A DNA stretch of 64,000 nucleotides from JAAYJK01 sp964501655 (GTDB lineage Bacteria > Bacillota > Syntrophomonadia > Syntrophomonadales > Syntrophomonadaceae): positions 1 through 64,000 of the forward strand of contig CAZCTN010000005.1 of NCBI GenBank assembly GCA_964501655.1, given 5' to 3'. A program made the position numbers and the translations under genes. Shown piece by piece: positions 52,112 to 61,533 of the stretch. The notes under the pieces were generated by a model. The model saw only the letters and a list, made by a program, of their open reading frames with translations, ran no database searches and was not told where the DNA came from. Position 1 is the first letter of the stretch. Every line of letters begins with the position of its first letter.

Positions 52112-54036
52112 GTAAGAAGATGGCGGACATGCTTGACAACATAAAATGCTCAGAAGATATTAAGAAAATGACCATAAAGGAAATGAACCAACTGGCCGCA
52201 GAGATCAGGGAATTACTGATAACCAGTGTATCCCGTTGTGGAGGGCATCTGGCCCCCAATCTGGGGGTGGTGGAATTAAGCATTGCCCTGCAATATGTAC
52301 TAGATACCTCAGTTGACAGGGTCATTTGGGATGTGGGGCATCAGAGTTATGTGCACAAAATTTTGACCGGGCGTAAAGATGCAATGATGAGCCTTAGGCA
52401 GTACGGAGGTCTGAGCGGATTCCCGAAAAGTGAAGAGTCTGTCCATGATGCCTTCAATACCGGTCACAGCAGCACTTCCATTTCAGCCGCGCTGGGGATG
52501 GCTATAGCCCGGGACCTGCAGGGTCTAACTTATTCAGTTGCGGCAGTTATTGGAGATGGAGCCCTGACCGGTGGTATGGCTTTTGAGGCGTTAAACCATG
52601 CCGGTAATGAAGGCCGGGACTTGATAGTAATATTAAATGATAATGAGATGTCCATATCCCGGAATGTGGGAGCCATGTCAGGGTACCTGAACAGACTGCG
52701 GACCGATCCATCCTATTCCCGGACCAAAGAAGAGATTGAGAATCATCTGCTTCGCATCCCCGGTATCGGTCCTAATATAGCCCGGGCTGCAGGCAGGTTT
52801 AAAGACCTGGTCAAATACTTGATGGTGCCGGGAATATTGTTCGAGGAACTGGGATTTACTTATATCGGGCCGGTAAATGGACACGATTTGGAAGAACTAC
52901 TGCCGGTATTGAATAACGCCCATAAAATGAAAGGACCGGTGTTTATTCACCTGATAACTGAAAAGGGCCGAGGCTATGAGCCCGCCCGGCAGGACCCTGG
53001 AACTTTTCACGGGGTCGGACCCTTTGACATTAATACCGGCCAGACCATCAAAAAGCCGATCAAAACCTACACCGAGATATTCGGAGAATATATGGCAGAC
53101 AGGGCCGGAAAAGATCCTCAAGTAGTAGCCATAACTGCGGCTATGGCTAGTGGGACCGGGTTGAGCGAATTCGCCCGGCGCTATCCGGATCGATTTTTTG
53201 ATACCGGCATTTGTGAACAGCATGCGGTTACTCTGGCTGCCGGTATGGCCAAGGCAGGGTTGAAGCCGGTGGTAGCCATTTATTCCACCTTCCTGCAGCG
53301 AGCCTATGACCAGATTATACACGATGTGGGCCTGCAAAAACTGCCGGTGATTTTTGCGGTTGACCGGGCTGGCCTGGTAGGAGAAGACGGTCCCACTCAC
53401 CATGGGGTTTTTGATCTGGCTTACCTGAGGAGCATTCCGGAGCTGACTGTAATGGCGCCGGCGGATGAAAACGAATTGCTGGACATGCTCCATACGGCCT
53501 TTGCCATCAACGGACCGGTAGCCATAAGATATCCCCGGGGAGCCGGAGAAGGTGCAGAAATTAAAGCAGTAAGAAATATAATCGACCCCGGTCAGGCTCG
53601 GGTTATAAAAAGAGGCCTGGACCTGGCGGTCATGGCAGTTGGCCGAGGGGTTAGCATAGCCCGGGAAGTCTCCCATCTCTTGGAAGAGAAGGGCATCGGT
53701 ACCCTGCTGATAGATGCCCGCTTTGTTAAACCACTGGATATCGTTCTGATCAAGGATATTGGAGTTAATTACCAGCGTTTGCTGACCATCGAAGACAATT
53801 GCCTGGATGGGGGATTCGGCAGCGCGGTCCTGGAGGTTCTGGCTGAGAATGGTGTTAATATCGATATTATGCGGGTCGGGATTCCGGATGAATTTATTGA
53901 GCAGGGAAAAGTGGAACTGCTGTTTAATTATTTGAATATGGATGCCATATCCGTAGTCGAAGCCATTATTAGCAGATGGCCTGAGCTCTTGGGCTACAGC
54001 AGAGAATTGGGGTTGTTGAATTTTGGCAAAAATTAG
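52108..54036 (+). CDS. dxs: 1-deoxy-D-xylulose-5-phosphate synthase
   Basis: Makes DXP from pyruvate and glyceraldehyde-3-phosphate, the first step of the MEP isoprenoid pathway. The thiamine-diphosphate protein of about 642 residues has SRCGGHLAPNLGVVELSIAL, the ThDP/Mg motif GDGALTGGMAFEALNHAG ... LNDNEMSIS, the catalytic E of GICEQHAVTLAAG and the transketolase C domain (IEDNCLDGGFGSAV). GTG 52108 overlaps the oapA stop (GTGAG) and has AGGAAC nearby; ATG 52084 is an alternative. It shares the operon with ispA and OLE. Confidence 0.95.
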   Translation: MSKKMADMLDNIKCSEDIKKMTIKEMNQLAAEIRELLITSVSRCGGHLAPNLGVVELSIALQYVLDTSVDRVIWDVGHQSYVHKILTGRKDAMMSLRQYGGLSGFPKSEESVHDAFNTGHSSTSISAALGMAIARDLQGLTYSVAAVIGDGALTGGMAFEALNHAGNEGRDLIVILNDNEMSISRNVGAMSGYLNRLRTDPSYSRTKEEIENHLLRIPGIGPNIARAAGRFKDLVKYLMVPGILFEELGFTYIGPVNGHDLEELLPVLNNAHKMKGPVFIHLITEKGRGYEPARQDPGTFHGVGPFDINTGQTIKKPIKTYTEIFGEYMADRAGKDPQVVAITAAMASGTGLSEFARRYPDRFFDTGICEQHAVTLAAGMAKAGLKPVVAIYSTFLQRAYDQIIHDVGLQKLPVIFAVDRAGLVGEDGPTHHGVFDLAYLRSIPELTVMAPADENELLDMLHTAFAINGPVAIRYPRGAGEGAEIKAVRNIIDPGQARVIKRGLDLAVMAVGRGVSIAREVSHLLEEKGIGTLLIDARFVKPLDIVLIKDIGVNYQRLLTIEDNCLDGGFGSAVLEVLAENGVNIDIMRVGIPDEFIEQGKVELLFNYLNMDAISVVEAIISRWPELLGYSRELGLLNFGKN

Positions 54037-54835
54037 GCTGGACACCCTGGTATACCAGCAAGGCTTAAGCAGCAGCCGGGAGCGGGCCAGGGCTATGATC
54101 ATGGCCGGTGAGGTCATTGTCGATGGGAAAATGATCGATAAACCGGGGACCAATGTGAATAGTGAAGCTAATATAGATATAAAAGGTTGCGCCGCCCGCT
54201 ATGTCAGTCGGGGAGGAACCAAGCTGGAGAAGGCGATTCAGGCTTTTGCTGTGGATTTTACCTCCGCTGCGGTCCTGGATGTAGGAGCATCAACCGGTGG
54301 TTTTACCGATTGCGCCCTGCAGCATGGAGCCCGTAAAGTATATGCAGTCGATGTAGGATATGGACAACTGGATTGGAAACTGCGCAATGACCCCCGGGTT
54401 GTCAATCTGGAGAAAACCAACATTCGTTATCTGCCTCCCGATGCCATAAGCGCCAAGTTGGATATTATAACCGTAGATGTATCATTTATCTCCACCCGGT
54501 TGGTCTTTTCGGTGCTGAAAGACTTGCTTAATAAAGAGGGGGTTATAATATCCCTGATTAAGCCGCAATTCGAAGCGGGGAAAAATCAGGTCGGCAAAAG
54601 GGGAGTAGTCCGGGATCCCTCAGTACACCGGAAGGTAATTGCTGATTGCATTGGTTATGGAGAACTTGCAGGACTGAGCTGTACGGGTATTGCTTTTTCC
54701 CCGATAACCGGACCTCGTGGGAACATAGAATATTTTATCAAGCTGGAATATTATCCAAGCCAGGGATTGAAGCTCGAACTGGATGAGGTTATAAATACCG
54801 TGGTCAGTGAAGCCCACAAGCAGCTGGGAGGGTGA
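54023..54835 (+). CDS. tlyA: TlyA family rRNA 2'-O-methyltransferase (YqxC)
   Basis: A 270-residue protein with an N-terminal S4 RNA-binding domain (RLDTLVYQQGLSSSRERARAMIMAGEVIVDG) and a FtsJ-like SAM methyltransferase domain (AAVLDVGASTGGFTDCALQHGARKVYAVDVGYGQL, IITVDVSFIS, LIKPQFEAGK). TlyA methylates 16S and 23S rRNA in mycobacteria; the Firmicute YqxC/TlyA target is presumed similar. TTG 54023 overlaps dxs by 14 bases. Confidence 0.92.
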   Translation: MAKIRLDTLVYQQGLSSSRERARAMIMAGEVIVDGKMIDKPGTNVNSEANIDIKGCAARYVSRGGTKLEKAIQAFAVDFTSAAVLDVGASTGGFTDCALQHGARKVYAVDVGYGQLDWKLRNDPRVVNLEKTNIRYLPPDAISAKLDIITVDVSFISTRLVFSVLKDLLNKEGVIISLIKPQFEAGKNQVGKRGVVRDPSVHRKVIADCIGYGELAGLSCTGIAFSPITGPRGNIEYFIKLEYYPSQGLKLELDEVINTVVSEAHKQLGG

Positions 54836-54838
54836 GAT

Positions 54839-55666
54839 TTGAAAACACTGCTGGTAAACAACCAAAAGTATAGTCACAGGACCCAGTACATTACCGAAGA
54901 GGTTAGTGAAAAGCTGCGGGCCAGAGGGGTGGAGGTGCTGGTAGATGATGGCAGTGGTACCATAACTGCTGACGATATTGACAATATTGTGGTTCTGGGC
55001 GGTGACGGCACCATGCTGAGAGCCGCCCGCACCTACGGACAGAGAGAGCTGCCTATTCTGGGAGTAAATATGGGTACGGTCGGATTCCTGAGCAACATCG
55101 AAGTGAATGAGGTGGATGAATACCTGGACCAATTTCTGCGGGGAGATTATACCCTGGATACTATGATGATGCTCCAGGTTGACCTTTATGAGAAGGACGA
55201 AATTATCAATACCTATTATTGCCTGAATGAAGTGGTCATAAAATCCCGGGCTCCTCACATGATTACGCTCAATTATCGAATTAACGGGCAACCCTGTCTA
55301 CCCTATAAAGGAGACGGATTGATATTTGCTACCCCGGCCGGTTCCACTGCTTATTCACTGTCTGCCGGAGGACCTATAGTTGATCCGGATTTGGAGGCCT
55401 TGCTTATAACTCCGGTTGCACCCTATACTTTTTTTGCTTTTGGGCAGAAACCGGCTGTAATATCCGCCCATCGAGTTATTAGAATTAACCCCCCGGCAGA
55501 TAAAGAGATTGTTATGAACATAGATGGACATGTAACCTTGGAATTTAAACCCCATAATTTTATTGAAATCCGCAAAGCCACTCGGGGACTGCAGCTGGTA
55601 AACTTGAAGGAAGTTCCCTTTCTGGCTACTATCAATAAAAGATTGAAACGAAATGCGGGCAAATAG
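54839..55666 (+). CDS. nadK: NAD(+) kinase
   Basis: Phosphorylates NAD to NADP. The 275-residue protein has VVLGGDGTMLRAART (GGDG signature), MGTVGFLSN, LNEVVIKSRAPHM and TPAGSTAYSLSAGGPIVDP. The start TTG 54839 follows GGGAGGGTGA. It is three bases after tlyA and before the methyltransferase gene, an order common in Clostridia. Confidence 0.95.
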   Translation: MKTLLVNNQKYSHRTQYITEEVSEKLRARGVEVLVDDGSGTITADDIDNIVVLGGDGTMLRAARTYGQRELPILGVNMGTVGFLSNIEVNEVDEYLDQFLRGDYTLDTMMMLQVDLYEKDEIINTYYCLNEVVIKSRAPHMITLNYRINGQPCLPYKGDGLIFATPAGSTAYSLSAGGPIVDPDLEALLITPVAPYTFFAFGQKPAVISAHRVIRINPPADKEIVMNIDGHVTLEFKPHNFIEIRKATRGLQLVNLKEVPFLATINKRLKRNAGK

Positions 55667-55668
55667 AA

Positions 55669-56247
55669 ATGCACAAAATTTCCAAAAACTCATTATCTAT
55701 GAGCAGACACATATTAGGCCGCTGTCTTCATCCGGGTGATACGGTGGTGGACGCCACCTGCGGGAGGGGGCAGGATACCTTGCTGCTGGCCGGTCTGGTT
55801 GGGAAAACCGGCCGGGTATATGCCCTGGATATTCAGGTTCCGGCCATTAACAGTACTTATCGTCTGTTAAGAGACCAGGGGTGGCTTAATAACGTAATCC
55901 TCATTAAAGATAACCATATTAATATCGGAGATCATCTGGCTGGTCAGTCTCCCCAGGCGGTGATGTTTAATCTGGGCTACCTGCCGGGAGGCAATAAAGA
56001 TGTTACAACCAGACCGGATGATACTATAGCTGCTCTGAAAAGCACTCTTATGGTTCTGGAGGCAGGGGGCTTGATCAGTGTGGTGTTCTATACCGGTCAT
56101 CGGGGAGGAAGTGAAGAATACCAGCAGGTGAGTCGTTATTTATCCGGCCTGCCTCAATCCCTGGTGACGGTTATGGAGATGAGATATACCAACCAGATCA
56201 ACCATCCGCCTGGGCTGTTGCTGGTATATAAGATTAGTGAGGTTTAA
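55669..56247 (+). CDS. class I SAM methyltransferase, YtqB/MnmM-like
   Basis: A 192-residue SAM-binding protein with motif I VVDATCGRGQDTLLLAGLVG, then VYALDIQ and VMFNLGYLPGGNKDVTT, the last being characteristic of the YtqB family. B. subtilis YtqB (MnmM) methylates the 5-aminomethyl-2-thiouridine of tRNA position 34; the same role is inferred. It starts two bases after nadK. Confidence 0.85.
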   Translation: MHKISKNSLSMSRHILGRCLHPGDTVVDATCGRGQDTLLLAGLVGKTGRVYALDIQVPAINSTYRLLRDQGWLNNVILIKDNHINIGDHLAGQSPQAVMFNLGYLPGGNKDVTTRPDDTIAALKSTLMVLEAGGLISVVFYTGHRGGSEEYQQVSRYLSGLPQSLVTVMEMRYTNQINHPPGLLLVYKISEV

Positions 56248-56250
56248 ACC

Positions 56251-56700
56251 ATGAAAACACAACGACATTATGCTATTATGGATATCATTTCCCGTACACG
56301 CATAGCCACTCAGGAGGAATTGTGCGAGGTTTTGAAAAGGCAGGGTTTTGATGTGACCCAGGCCACCGTATCACGGGATATCAAGGAACTGCAACTGGTT
56401 AAAATTCCAGACCTGGAGGGCTATCGCTATTCGCTGCCGGATAATACCGCTTTTAAAAACTCCTATGAGAGAATGAAAAGGATCTTCCAGGACTCGGTAG
56501 TTAATATCGATTGCAGTGAAAATATAGTGGTAATAAAAACCCTGCCGGGTGCGGCTCAATCAGTTGCTTCCATGATTGACACTTCAGCCCTGAACCGGAT
56601 AATAGGAACCGTAGCCGGAGACGATACTATACTGGTAGTAATAAAACCGGTACAGGCAGTGGAAGAAGTAATGAAGGAATTTCTGCGTTTAATACGATAG
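56251..56700 (+). CDS. argR: arginine repressor ArgR/AhrC
   Basis: Arginine-responsive hexameric regulator of arginine synthesis and breakdown. The 149-residue protein has the winged-helix N-terminus (RIATQEELCEVLKRQGFDVTQATVSRDIKELQL) and the C-terminal oligomerisation domain with TLPGAAQSVASMID and GTVAGDDTILVV, which binds arginine. ahrC lies between yqxC and recN in Bacillus; the same neighbourhood is seen here. Confidence 0.95.
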   Translation: MKTQRHYAIMDIISRTRIATQEELCEVLKRQGFDVTQATVSRDIKELQLVKIPDLEGYRYSLPDNTAFKNSYERMKRIFQDSVVNIDCSENIVVIKTLPGAAQSVASMIDTSALNRIIGTVAGDDTILVVIKPVQAVEEVMKEFLRLIR

Positions 56701-56791
56701 GATTTGTCCCAACCGGGTCTGCCCGTTTTTATTACGGCCGGCTTTCGGATTGGGTTTTACAATGTAGTAATATGAGTTGGGAAGGGATTCA

Positions 56792-58474
56792 ATGCTGCGG
56801 GAGATATATATCAACAACTTTGTGCTCATAGATGAATTGCGTCTGGAGTTGCTTCCCGGGCTCAATGTTCTTACGGGTGAAACCGGCGCAGGCAAATCCA
56901 TTATTATAGATGCCCTGGGCCTGGTTATCGGCGAACGGGTTAGCAGCGATTATATTAAGGACCATAACCGCAAAGCCATAGTCGAAGCAGTATTTGAGGC
57001 GGAGGAAAACAGCCCCGCCGGATTATTCCTGCGTGATAACGGTTTGTCGGAGGATGACGGGATGCTGATACTGAGCCGGGAGATCGCCCCGGGAGGAAGA
57101 AGCATAGCCCGCATCAATGGACGCAGCGTAACGGTATCATTGCTCCGTAACCTGGCCATGGACCTGCTGGATATGCATTTGCAGCACGATCATCTCAGTA
57201 TACTGAAACCGGAAAGCTACCTGCGTTTTGTTGACAGCTTCACCCCGGGCAGTGCAGAAATCTTGACCCACACCAGAGTTAATTTCGGCAGAATAAGGGA
57301 AATTCGGCAGGAATTGGAAAGTTTGGAACTGGATGAGTTGAATAAACGCCAGAAGTTGGACTTCCTGGATTATCAGATTGATGAGATAGAAAAGGCCCGT
57401 CTGATCTCCGGGGAAGAAGAGGAATTATCCACCCTGATCCGCCGTATAAGAAATTCCCGTAAACTTATGGAAGGATCGGAACGAGTGCTTAATCTATTGT
57501 ATAGTGGACCTGAAGGGGGCAATGCTTATGATTTGATATCGATGGCTATGGACACCTGTTCTGAAATAGGAGATGAAGAATTCTTTGCTGATCTCCAGGT
57601 TAAATTGGCAGAAGTTTATTATCTGCTGCAGGACCAGGCGGCAGAAATCTCATCCTATCGTGACAGTCTGGAGTTCGAACCAGGTCTCCAGGAAGAGGCC
57701 GAGGAAAGACTGTACACTATCAATAAGCTAAAAAGCAAGTACGGCAGCAATATAGAGGAGATTCTGGCTTATCTGGAAGAAGCCCGGGAGGAGAAGTCTA
57801 TGCTGGATAACTGCCAGGCGCGGAAGGAATCTATGCAATTGGAATTGGATAAACTGCTGAATGAATACCATACTGCTGCCCAGCGTTTAAGGGAAAAGAG
57901 AAAACAGGGGGCTATGATCCTGCAGGAAATGGTAAACCAGGAACTGAAAGAATTAAACCTGCCTGATACCCGCTTTGAGGTAGCGCTGGAGTCAATCCGG
58001 GAAATAAGCCCTTCCGGACTGGATAAAGCAGAATTTCTGTTTTCCGCCAATCCGGGAGAAGAACTTAAACCTATATCCCGTACGGCTTCGGGAGGTGAGG
58101 TATCTCGTTTTGTCCTGGCTTTGAAAAAGACCCTGGCGGAAATATATCAGGTTCCCACCCTGATATTTGATGAAATTGATATTGGAGTCGGGGGGACTTC
58201 CCTGACCGCTATGGCTTTAAAACTGCAGCAGCTTTCTGCCAGCCATCAGGTTATCCTGGTCACCCACTCTCCCCAGGTGGCCAGCTATGCCCGCCAGCAT
58301 TGCTTAATTGAAAAACAGATGATTGACGGAAGAGCATCTACCCTGGTTAAAACTCTGAACCAGGAAGAAAAAATAAGAGAGATAGCCAGAATGCTGGGGG
58401 GGGACAACTATTCCGATCTGACTCTGGAACACGCCCGGGAGATGTATGATTTGGCGCAGAGCCATCCTGCCTGA
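56792..58474 (+). CDS. recN: DNA repair protein RecN
   Basis: SMC-like ATPase acting early at DNA double-strand breaks. The protein of about 560 residues has Walker A GETGAGKSIIIDALGL, long coiled coils in the middle, the ABC signature TASGGEVSRFVLALK, and Walker B LIFDEIDIGVGG. ATG 56792 lies five bases after GAAGGG; the in-frame TTG 56777 overlaps it. The order argR-recN-spoIVB-spo0A is conserved in endospore formers. Confidence 0.95.
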   Translation: MLREIYINNFVLIDELRLELLPGLNVLTGETGAGKSIIIDALGLVIGERVSSDYIKDHNRKAIVEAVFEAEENSPAGLFLRDNGLSEDDGMLILSREIAPGGRSIARINGRSVTVSLLRNLAMDLLDMHLQHDHLSILKPESYLRFVDSFTPGSAEILTHTRVNFGRIREIRQELESLELDELNKRQKLDFLDYQIDEIEKARLISGEEEELSTLIRRIRNSRKLMEGSERVLNLLYSGPEGGNAYDLISMAMDTCSEIGDEEFFADLQVKLAEVYYLLQDQAAEISSYRDSLEFEPGLQEEAEERLYTINKLKSKYGSNIEEILAYLEEAREEKSMLDNCQARKESMQLELDKLLNEYHTAAQRLREKRKQGAMILQEMVNQELKELNLPDTRFEVALESIREISPSGLDKAEFLFSANPGEELKPISRTASGGEVSRFVLALKKTLAEIYQVPTLIFDEIDIGVGGTSLTAMALKLQQLSASHQVILVTHSPQVASYARQHCLIEKQMIDGRASTLVKTLNQEEKIREIARMLGGDNYSDLTLEHAREMYDLAQSHPA

Positions 58475-58739
58475 CCATCTTCACTGCGATTGTCGTCCTT
58501 TCTGGGCCCCAAAGCCTTGGTTTTCTTGATTGCTTGAACCTGTACTGCCGTTTACTTGAACATGTATCATCAGCCTAACTGCGCTCCCCCCTTCCTCCCA
58601 ACTCACCAGGGCATATTTTAAAGAAAACAAATTTAATTTGATAACAAATCCCTGTTTGCCGGAGCTTGTTTGGCACCAGTATAGTTTTGCTCTATCAAGG
58701 CAAAAATATATTCAAGCAAATCCAAGGGGAGTGAAGCAG

Positions 58740-60059
58740 TTGAAGAGAAGCAGAGCGATTGTAGGAATCATCATGTCCCTGTTATTTATATTAATATGTT
58801 TTTCCTCCCAGGGCAGAATAATCCTCAGCCTGCCTGACAACCAGAAGATGGTAGTTGGTGAAAGAAACACTATCCATATTAATTTGCCTCCGCAGTTAAA
58901 TGCCAGATTGGATATTCGAATTACCGAAACTTCCCGCAGTGTGCTGGCTTCTTCCCAGAACGCACCAGTCAGCGTGAGCCGAAATGATACCGGCTATGAA
59001 ATAGCCGCAGTGAAACCGGGCAAGGTTGATCTGCAGCTGAAGCTGCTGGGTTATATACCGGTCAAATCTATTTCAATCGAAACCATGGCTCCTAAACGAG
59101 TGGTTCCCGGAGGTCATTCCATAGGCGTGCTTCTGCAATCCAAAGGCATAATGGTAGTAGGATTTGCCCCGGTATTAAACGATAGCGGAGACAAGATATA
59201 TCCGGCCCGGGATAATGGAGTGCAGATTGGAGATCTTATCCTGGCGGTCAATGGTCAGGAGGTAAAAAGCGAGACGGATTTGGCCCAGATAGTAGATTCC
59301 AGTCAGGATCAGGCCATGGAACTTAAAATAAAACGCAAGGATAAAAGCTTGAATGTTCCGGTTAGCGCCAGATTATGTCCAGAAACCCAGAGGTATCGAA
59401 TCGGGCTTTATGTCAGAGACGGGGTGGTAGGAGTAGGAACTCTGACCTTTTGGGACCCCAATACCAGGAATTATGCGGCTTTGGGACATATCATCCTGGA
59501 TGCAGATACCAAACAGGGTATAGATGTGCTGAGAGGCAAGATTGTCAGCGCATCGATACAGACTATCAAGGCCGGAAAACCTGGTAAGCCTGGGGAAAAA
59601 ATCGGAGTCTTTGATGATTCCGGGATAATCGAGGGCAGTATAGATAAAAACGGTTCCTTCGGTATTTACGGGAAAACAGCCAGCGAACTGCGTAATGAAC
59701 TGACAGATTATACCGTGGAAGTAGGTTATGCTCACCAAGTAAAGGAAGGGCGGGCTGAAATATACACGGTAGTAAATGGCACCGACATAGAGAAATTCGA
59801 AATAGAGATTGAGAAGGTTTATCCGGAAAGAAAGAATGGCAAAGGCATGGTTATTAAAGTAACTGATCCTCGACTGTTGAGTTTGACCGGAGGAATAATT
59901 CAGGGTATGAGCGGGAGCCCGATTATTCAAGATGCAAGAATAGTGGGGGCTGTGACCCATGTCTTTTTAAATGATCCTCAGCATGGTTACGGGATATTTA
60001 TGGATCAGATCCTGTCTGAGACTCCAGGCGAAGCGGATCTCCAAGCTTTGGCCAGTTGA
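58740..60059 (+). CDS. spoIVB: SpoIVB peptidase (S55 family)
   Basis: Forespore-secreted serine protease that triggers pro-sigma-K processing. The protein of about 439 residues has an N-terminal membrane anchor (AIVGIIMSLLFILICFSSQG), a PDZ domain (PARDNGVQIGDLILAVNGQEVKSETDL) and the S55 domain with GTLTFWDPNTRNYAALGHIILD (His region) and the Ser motif IQGMSGSPIIQD. TTG 58740 is preferred, nine bases behind AAGGGGA; the frame opens earlier without a ribosome site. Expected sigma-G/F control was not confirmed by a promoter match. Confidence 0.93.
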   Translation: MKRSRAIVGIIMSLLFILICFSSQGRIILSLPDNQKMVVGERNTIHINLPPQLNARLDIRITETSRSVLASSQNAPVSVSRNDTGYEIAAVKPGKVDLQLKLLGYIPVKSISIETMAPKRVVPGGHSIGVLLQSKGIMVVGFAPVLNDSGDKIYPARDNGVQIGDLILAVNGQEVKSETDLAQIVDSSQDQAMELKIKRKDKSLNVPVSARLCPETQRYRIGLYVRDGVVGVGTLTFWDPNTRNYAALGHIILDADTKQGIDVLRGKIVSASIQTIKAGKPGKPGEKIGVFDDSGIIEGSIDKNGSFGIYGKTASELRNELTDYTVEVGYAHQVKEGRAEIYTVVNGTDIEKFEIEIEKVYPERKNGKGMVIKVTDPRLLSLTGGIIQGMSGSPIIQDARIVGAVTHVFLNDPQHGYGIFMDQILSETPGEADLQALAS

Positions 60060-60441
60060 GCAGGCCATCTCAACCTGAGGTTTTCTTGGAAATGTCGCTT
60101 CCTCTCCCCCTTTCTGTTTATTTACTCAGATTTTAGCTATCCAATCTGCAGCAAACCTGTGTCTCCCCTCAAGATTAATTTGTGGTTTTCCACAATAACA
60201 AAATAATTTCGACAAATCAATCAATACTGCTAGATTATGCCAGAATTAATGATCAGCGGGGTTTGGGGGTCTGCTCATGAACGCAGCCGGCTATGCTCCT
60301 GTGTATCAAAATGGTGCTGGTTGTGATAATATAGGGTAATTTGGTAGAAAAAAAAAGGAGGAAATGCCTGCCGTATAATAGAAAAAAGATATTAAATCAA
60401 TAATATCTAGATATTTAAAGGGATGAGGAGGATTCATTTAT
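60060..60441 (+). promoter_or_regulatory. spo0A upstream region with a Spo0A box
   Basis: No gene in this 382-base stretch. TTCGACA at 60208-60214 is an exact reverse-oriented 0A box, consistent with Spo0A autoregulation as known in Bacillus. A palindrome TTGTGG-TTTT-CCACAA lies at 60180-60195, 12 bases before it, possibly the spoIVB terminator. A TATAAT at 60374-60379 lacks a matching -35 box; no certain sigma-H promoter was found. GATGAGGAGG precedes the spo0A ATG. Confidence 0.55.
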
Positions 60442-61242
60442 ATGTTTAGTGAATCAAATCAAATCAAGGTTTTAGTGGCTGATGACAACCGGGAATTTTG
60501 TGGAATATTAAAAAGTTATTTTAGCAATGATTCTGATTTCGAATTGATAGATGTATGCAGCAATGGCATGGAAGTAATTAACGTACTGCAGAAAGAGGAA
60601 GTTCAGGTATTGATTCTGGATTTGATAATGCCCTATATGGATGGAATAGGAGTACTGGAGAAGATCAACACTATGAATCTGCCCAAACGTCCACGGATCA
60701 TTATACTAACCGCTTTTGGACAGGAGAACATCACTCAGAAAGCAGTTCAGCTGGGAGTGGACTACTACATTCTTAAGCCCTTTGACCTGGAAGTTTTAGG
60801 CGATAGAGTCCGGCAGGTAGTCTCCGACGTTAAAGGAGATGACAGCCCGAGTACCATTGCCCCATCTACTCTGCCTGCCCGTAATGCACGCAATTTAGAA
60901 GTTGAGGTTACCCGGGTAATCCATGAAATCGGCGTACCGGCTCATGTGAAAGGTTATCAGTACCTTAGGGATGCAATCATGCTCGTAGTGGATGAAATAA
61001 ACTACCTGGGAGCTGTTACCAAGGAGCTGTATCCTACTATTGCGCAAAAATACGATACAACTCCCAGCCGGGTGGAAAGAGCTATCCGTCATGCCATAGA
61101 ATTGGCTTGGGATCGCGGTGATGTGGACAAGATCAATAGAGTATTCGGTTACACCATCAGCGGAGAAAAAGGTAAGCCTACCAATTCAGAATTTATTGCC
61201 ATCATTGCCGATCGTCTGAGGCTGGAAAACAAGGTAAGCTAG
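60442..61242 (+). CDS. spo0A: sporulation master regulator Spo0A
   Basis: Response regulator that commits the cell to sporulation. The 266-residue protein has a receiver domain with the acidic pair in VLVADDN, phosphorylated D60 in LILDLIMPYMDG, and Lys of ILKPFD. The C-terminal DNA-binding domain contains TRVIHEIGVPAHVKGYQYLRDAI and the recognition helix sequence TPSRVERAIRHAIELAWDRG. No phosphotransfer partners (Spo0B/Spo0F) are in the window, as usual for Clostridia, in which kinases may act directly. Confidence 0.97.
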   Translation: MFSESNQIKVLVADDNREFCGILKSYFSNDSDFELIDVCSNGMEVINVLQKEEVQVLILDLIMPYMDGIGVLEKINTMNLPKRPRIIILTAFGQENITQKAVQLGVDYYILKPFDLEVLGDRVRQVVSDVKGDDSPSTIAPSTLPARNARNLEVEVTRVIHEIGVPAHVKGYQYLRDAIMLVVDEINYLGAVTKELYPTIAQKYDTTPSRVERAIRHAIELAWDRGDVDKINRVFGYTISGEKGKPTNSEFIAIIADRLRLENKVS

Positions 61243-61334
61243 GCAAAAGGCAGACTTAATACGAGGAGAGAAAGACGCACTGGGCCTTTGTTGCGGGATG
61301 CAATGAAGGTCTTTTGACTTAGAATGGAGAGGAT

Positions 61335-61370
61335 ATGAAAGAACTACGGTCCAAATACGGTAAATATTAA
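61335..61370 (+). other. possible 11-codon leader ORF after spo0A
   Basis: ATG 61335 preceded by GGAGAGG reads MKELRSKYGKY and stops with TAA exactly at the base before element copy D begins. It could be a leader peptide coupled to the structured element. The rest of 61243-61334 shows nothing clear. Confidence 0.25.
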
Positions 61371-61439
61371 GAGGCGAAAAGATACCACCTTAAGCTTCAG
61401 GTTCCGATTAGCAAAATCGGGGGTGGGTTCTGATCCTCC
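61371..61439 (+). repeat. recurrent structured element, copy D (upstream of steA)
   Basis: GAGG (61371-61374) pairs with CCTC (61435-61438). AGGCGAAAAGAT (61372-61383) matches copy E exactly. ACCACC (61384-61389) pairs with GGTGGGT (61422-61428), enclosing CCGATT/AATCGG. GCTTC follows as in the other copies. The GAAACTGC half is absent. U-rich sequence (TGTTTTTATTTTA) follows at 61447, so it could act as an attenuator. Confidence 0.55.
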
Positions 61440-61458
61440 CTTTACCTGTTTTTATTTT

Positions 61459-61477
61459 ATTAACACTATGTGTTAAT
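61459..61477 (+). promoter_or_regulatory. operator-like palindrome upstream of steA
   Basis: ATTAACAC-TAT-GTGTTAAT is a perfect eight-base inverted repeat with a three-base centre, 57 bases before steA. It looks like a dimeric repressor site; the regulator is unknown. It could also form a weak AT-rich hairpin. Confidence 0.45.
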
Positions 61478-61533
61478 ATAAATTGGTAGTTGCAGTAGTT
61501 TTACCCTGCCATAATGCGCAACCGAGGTGGAAA

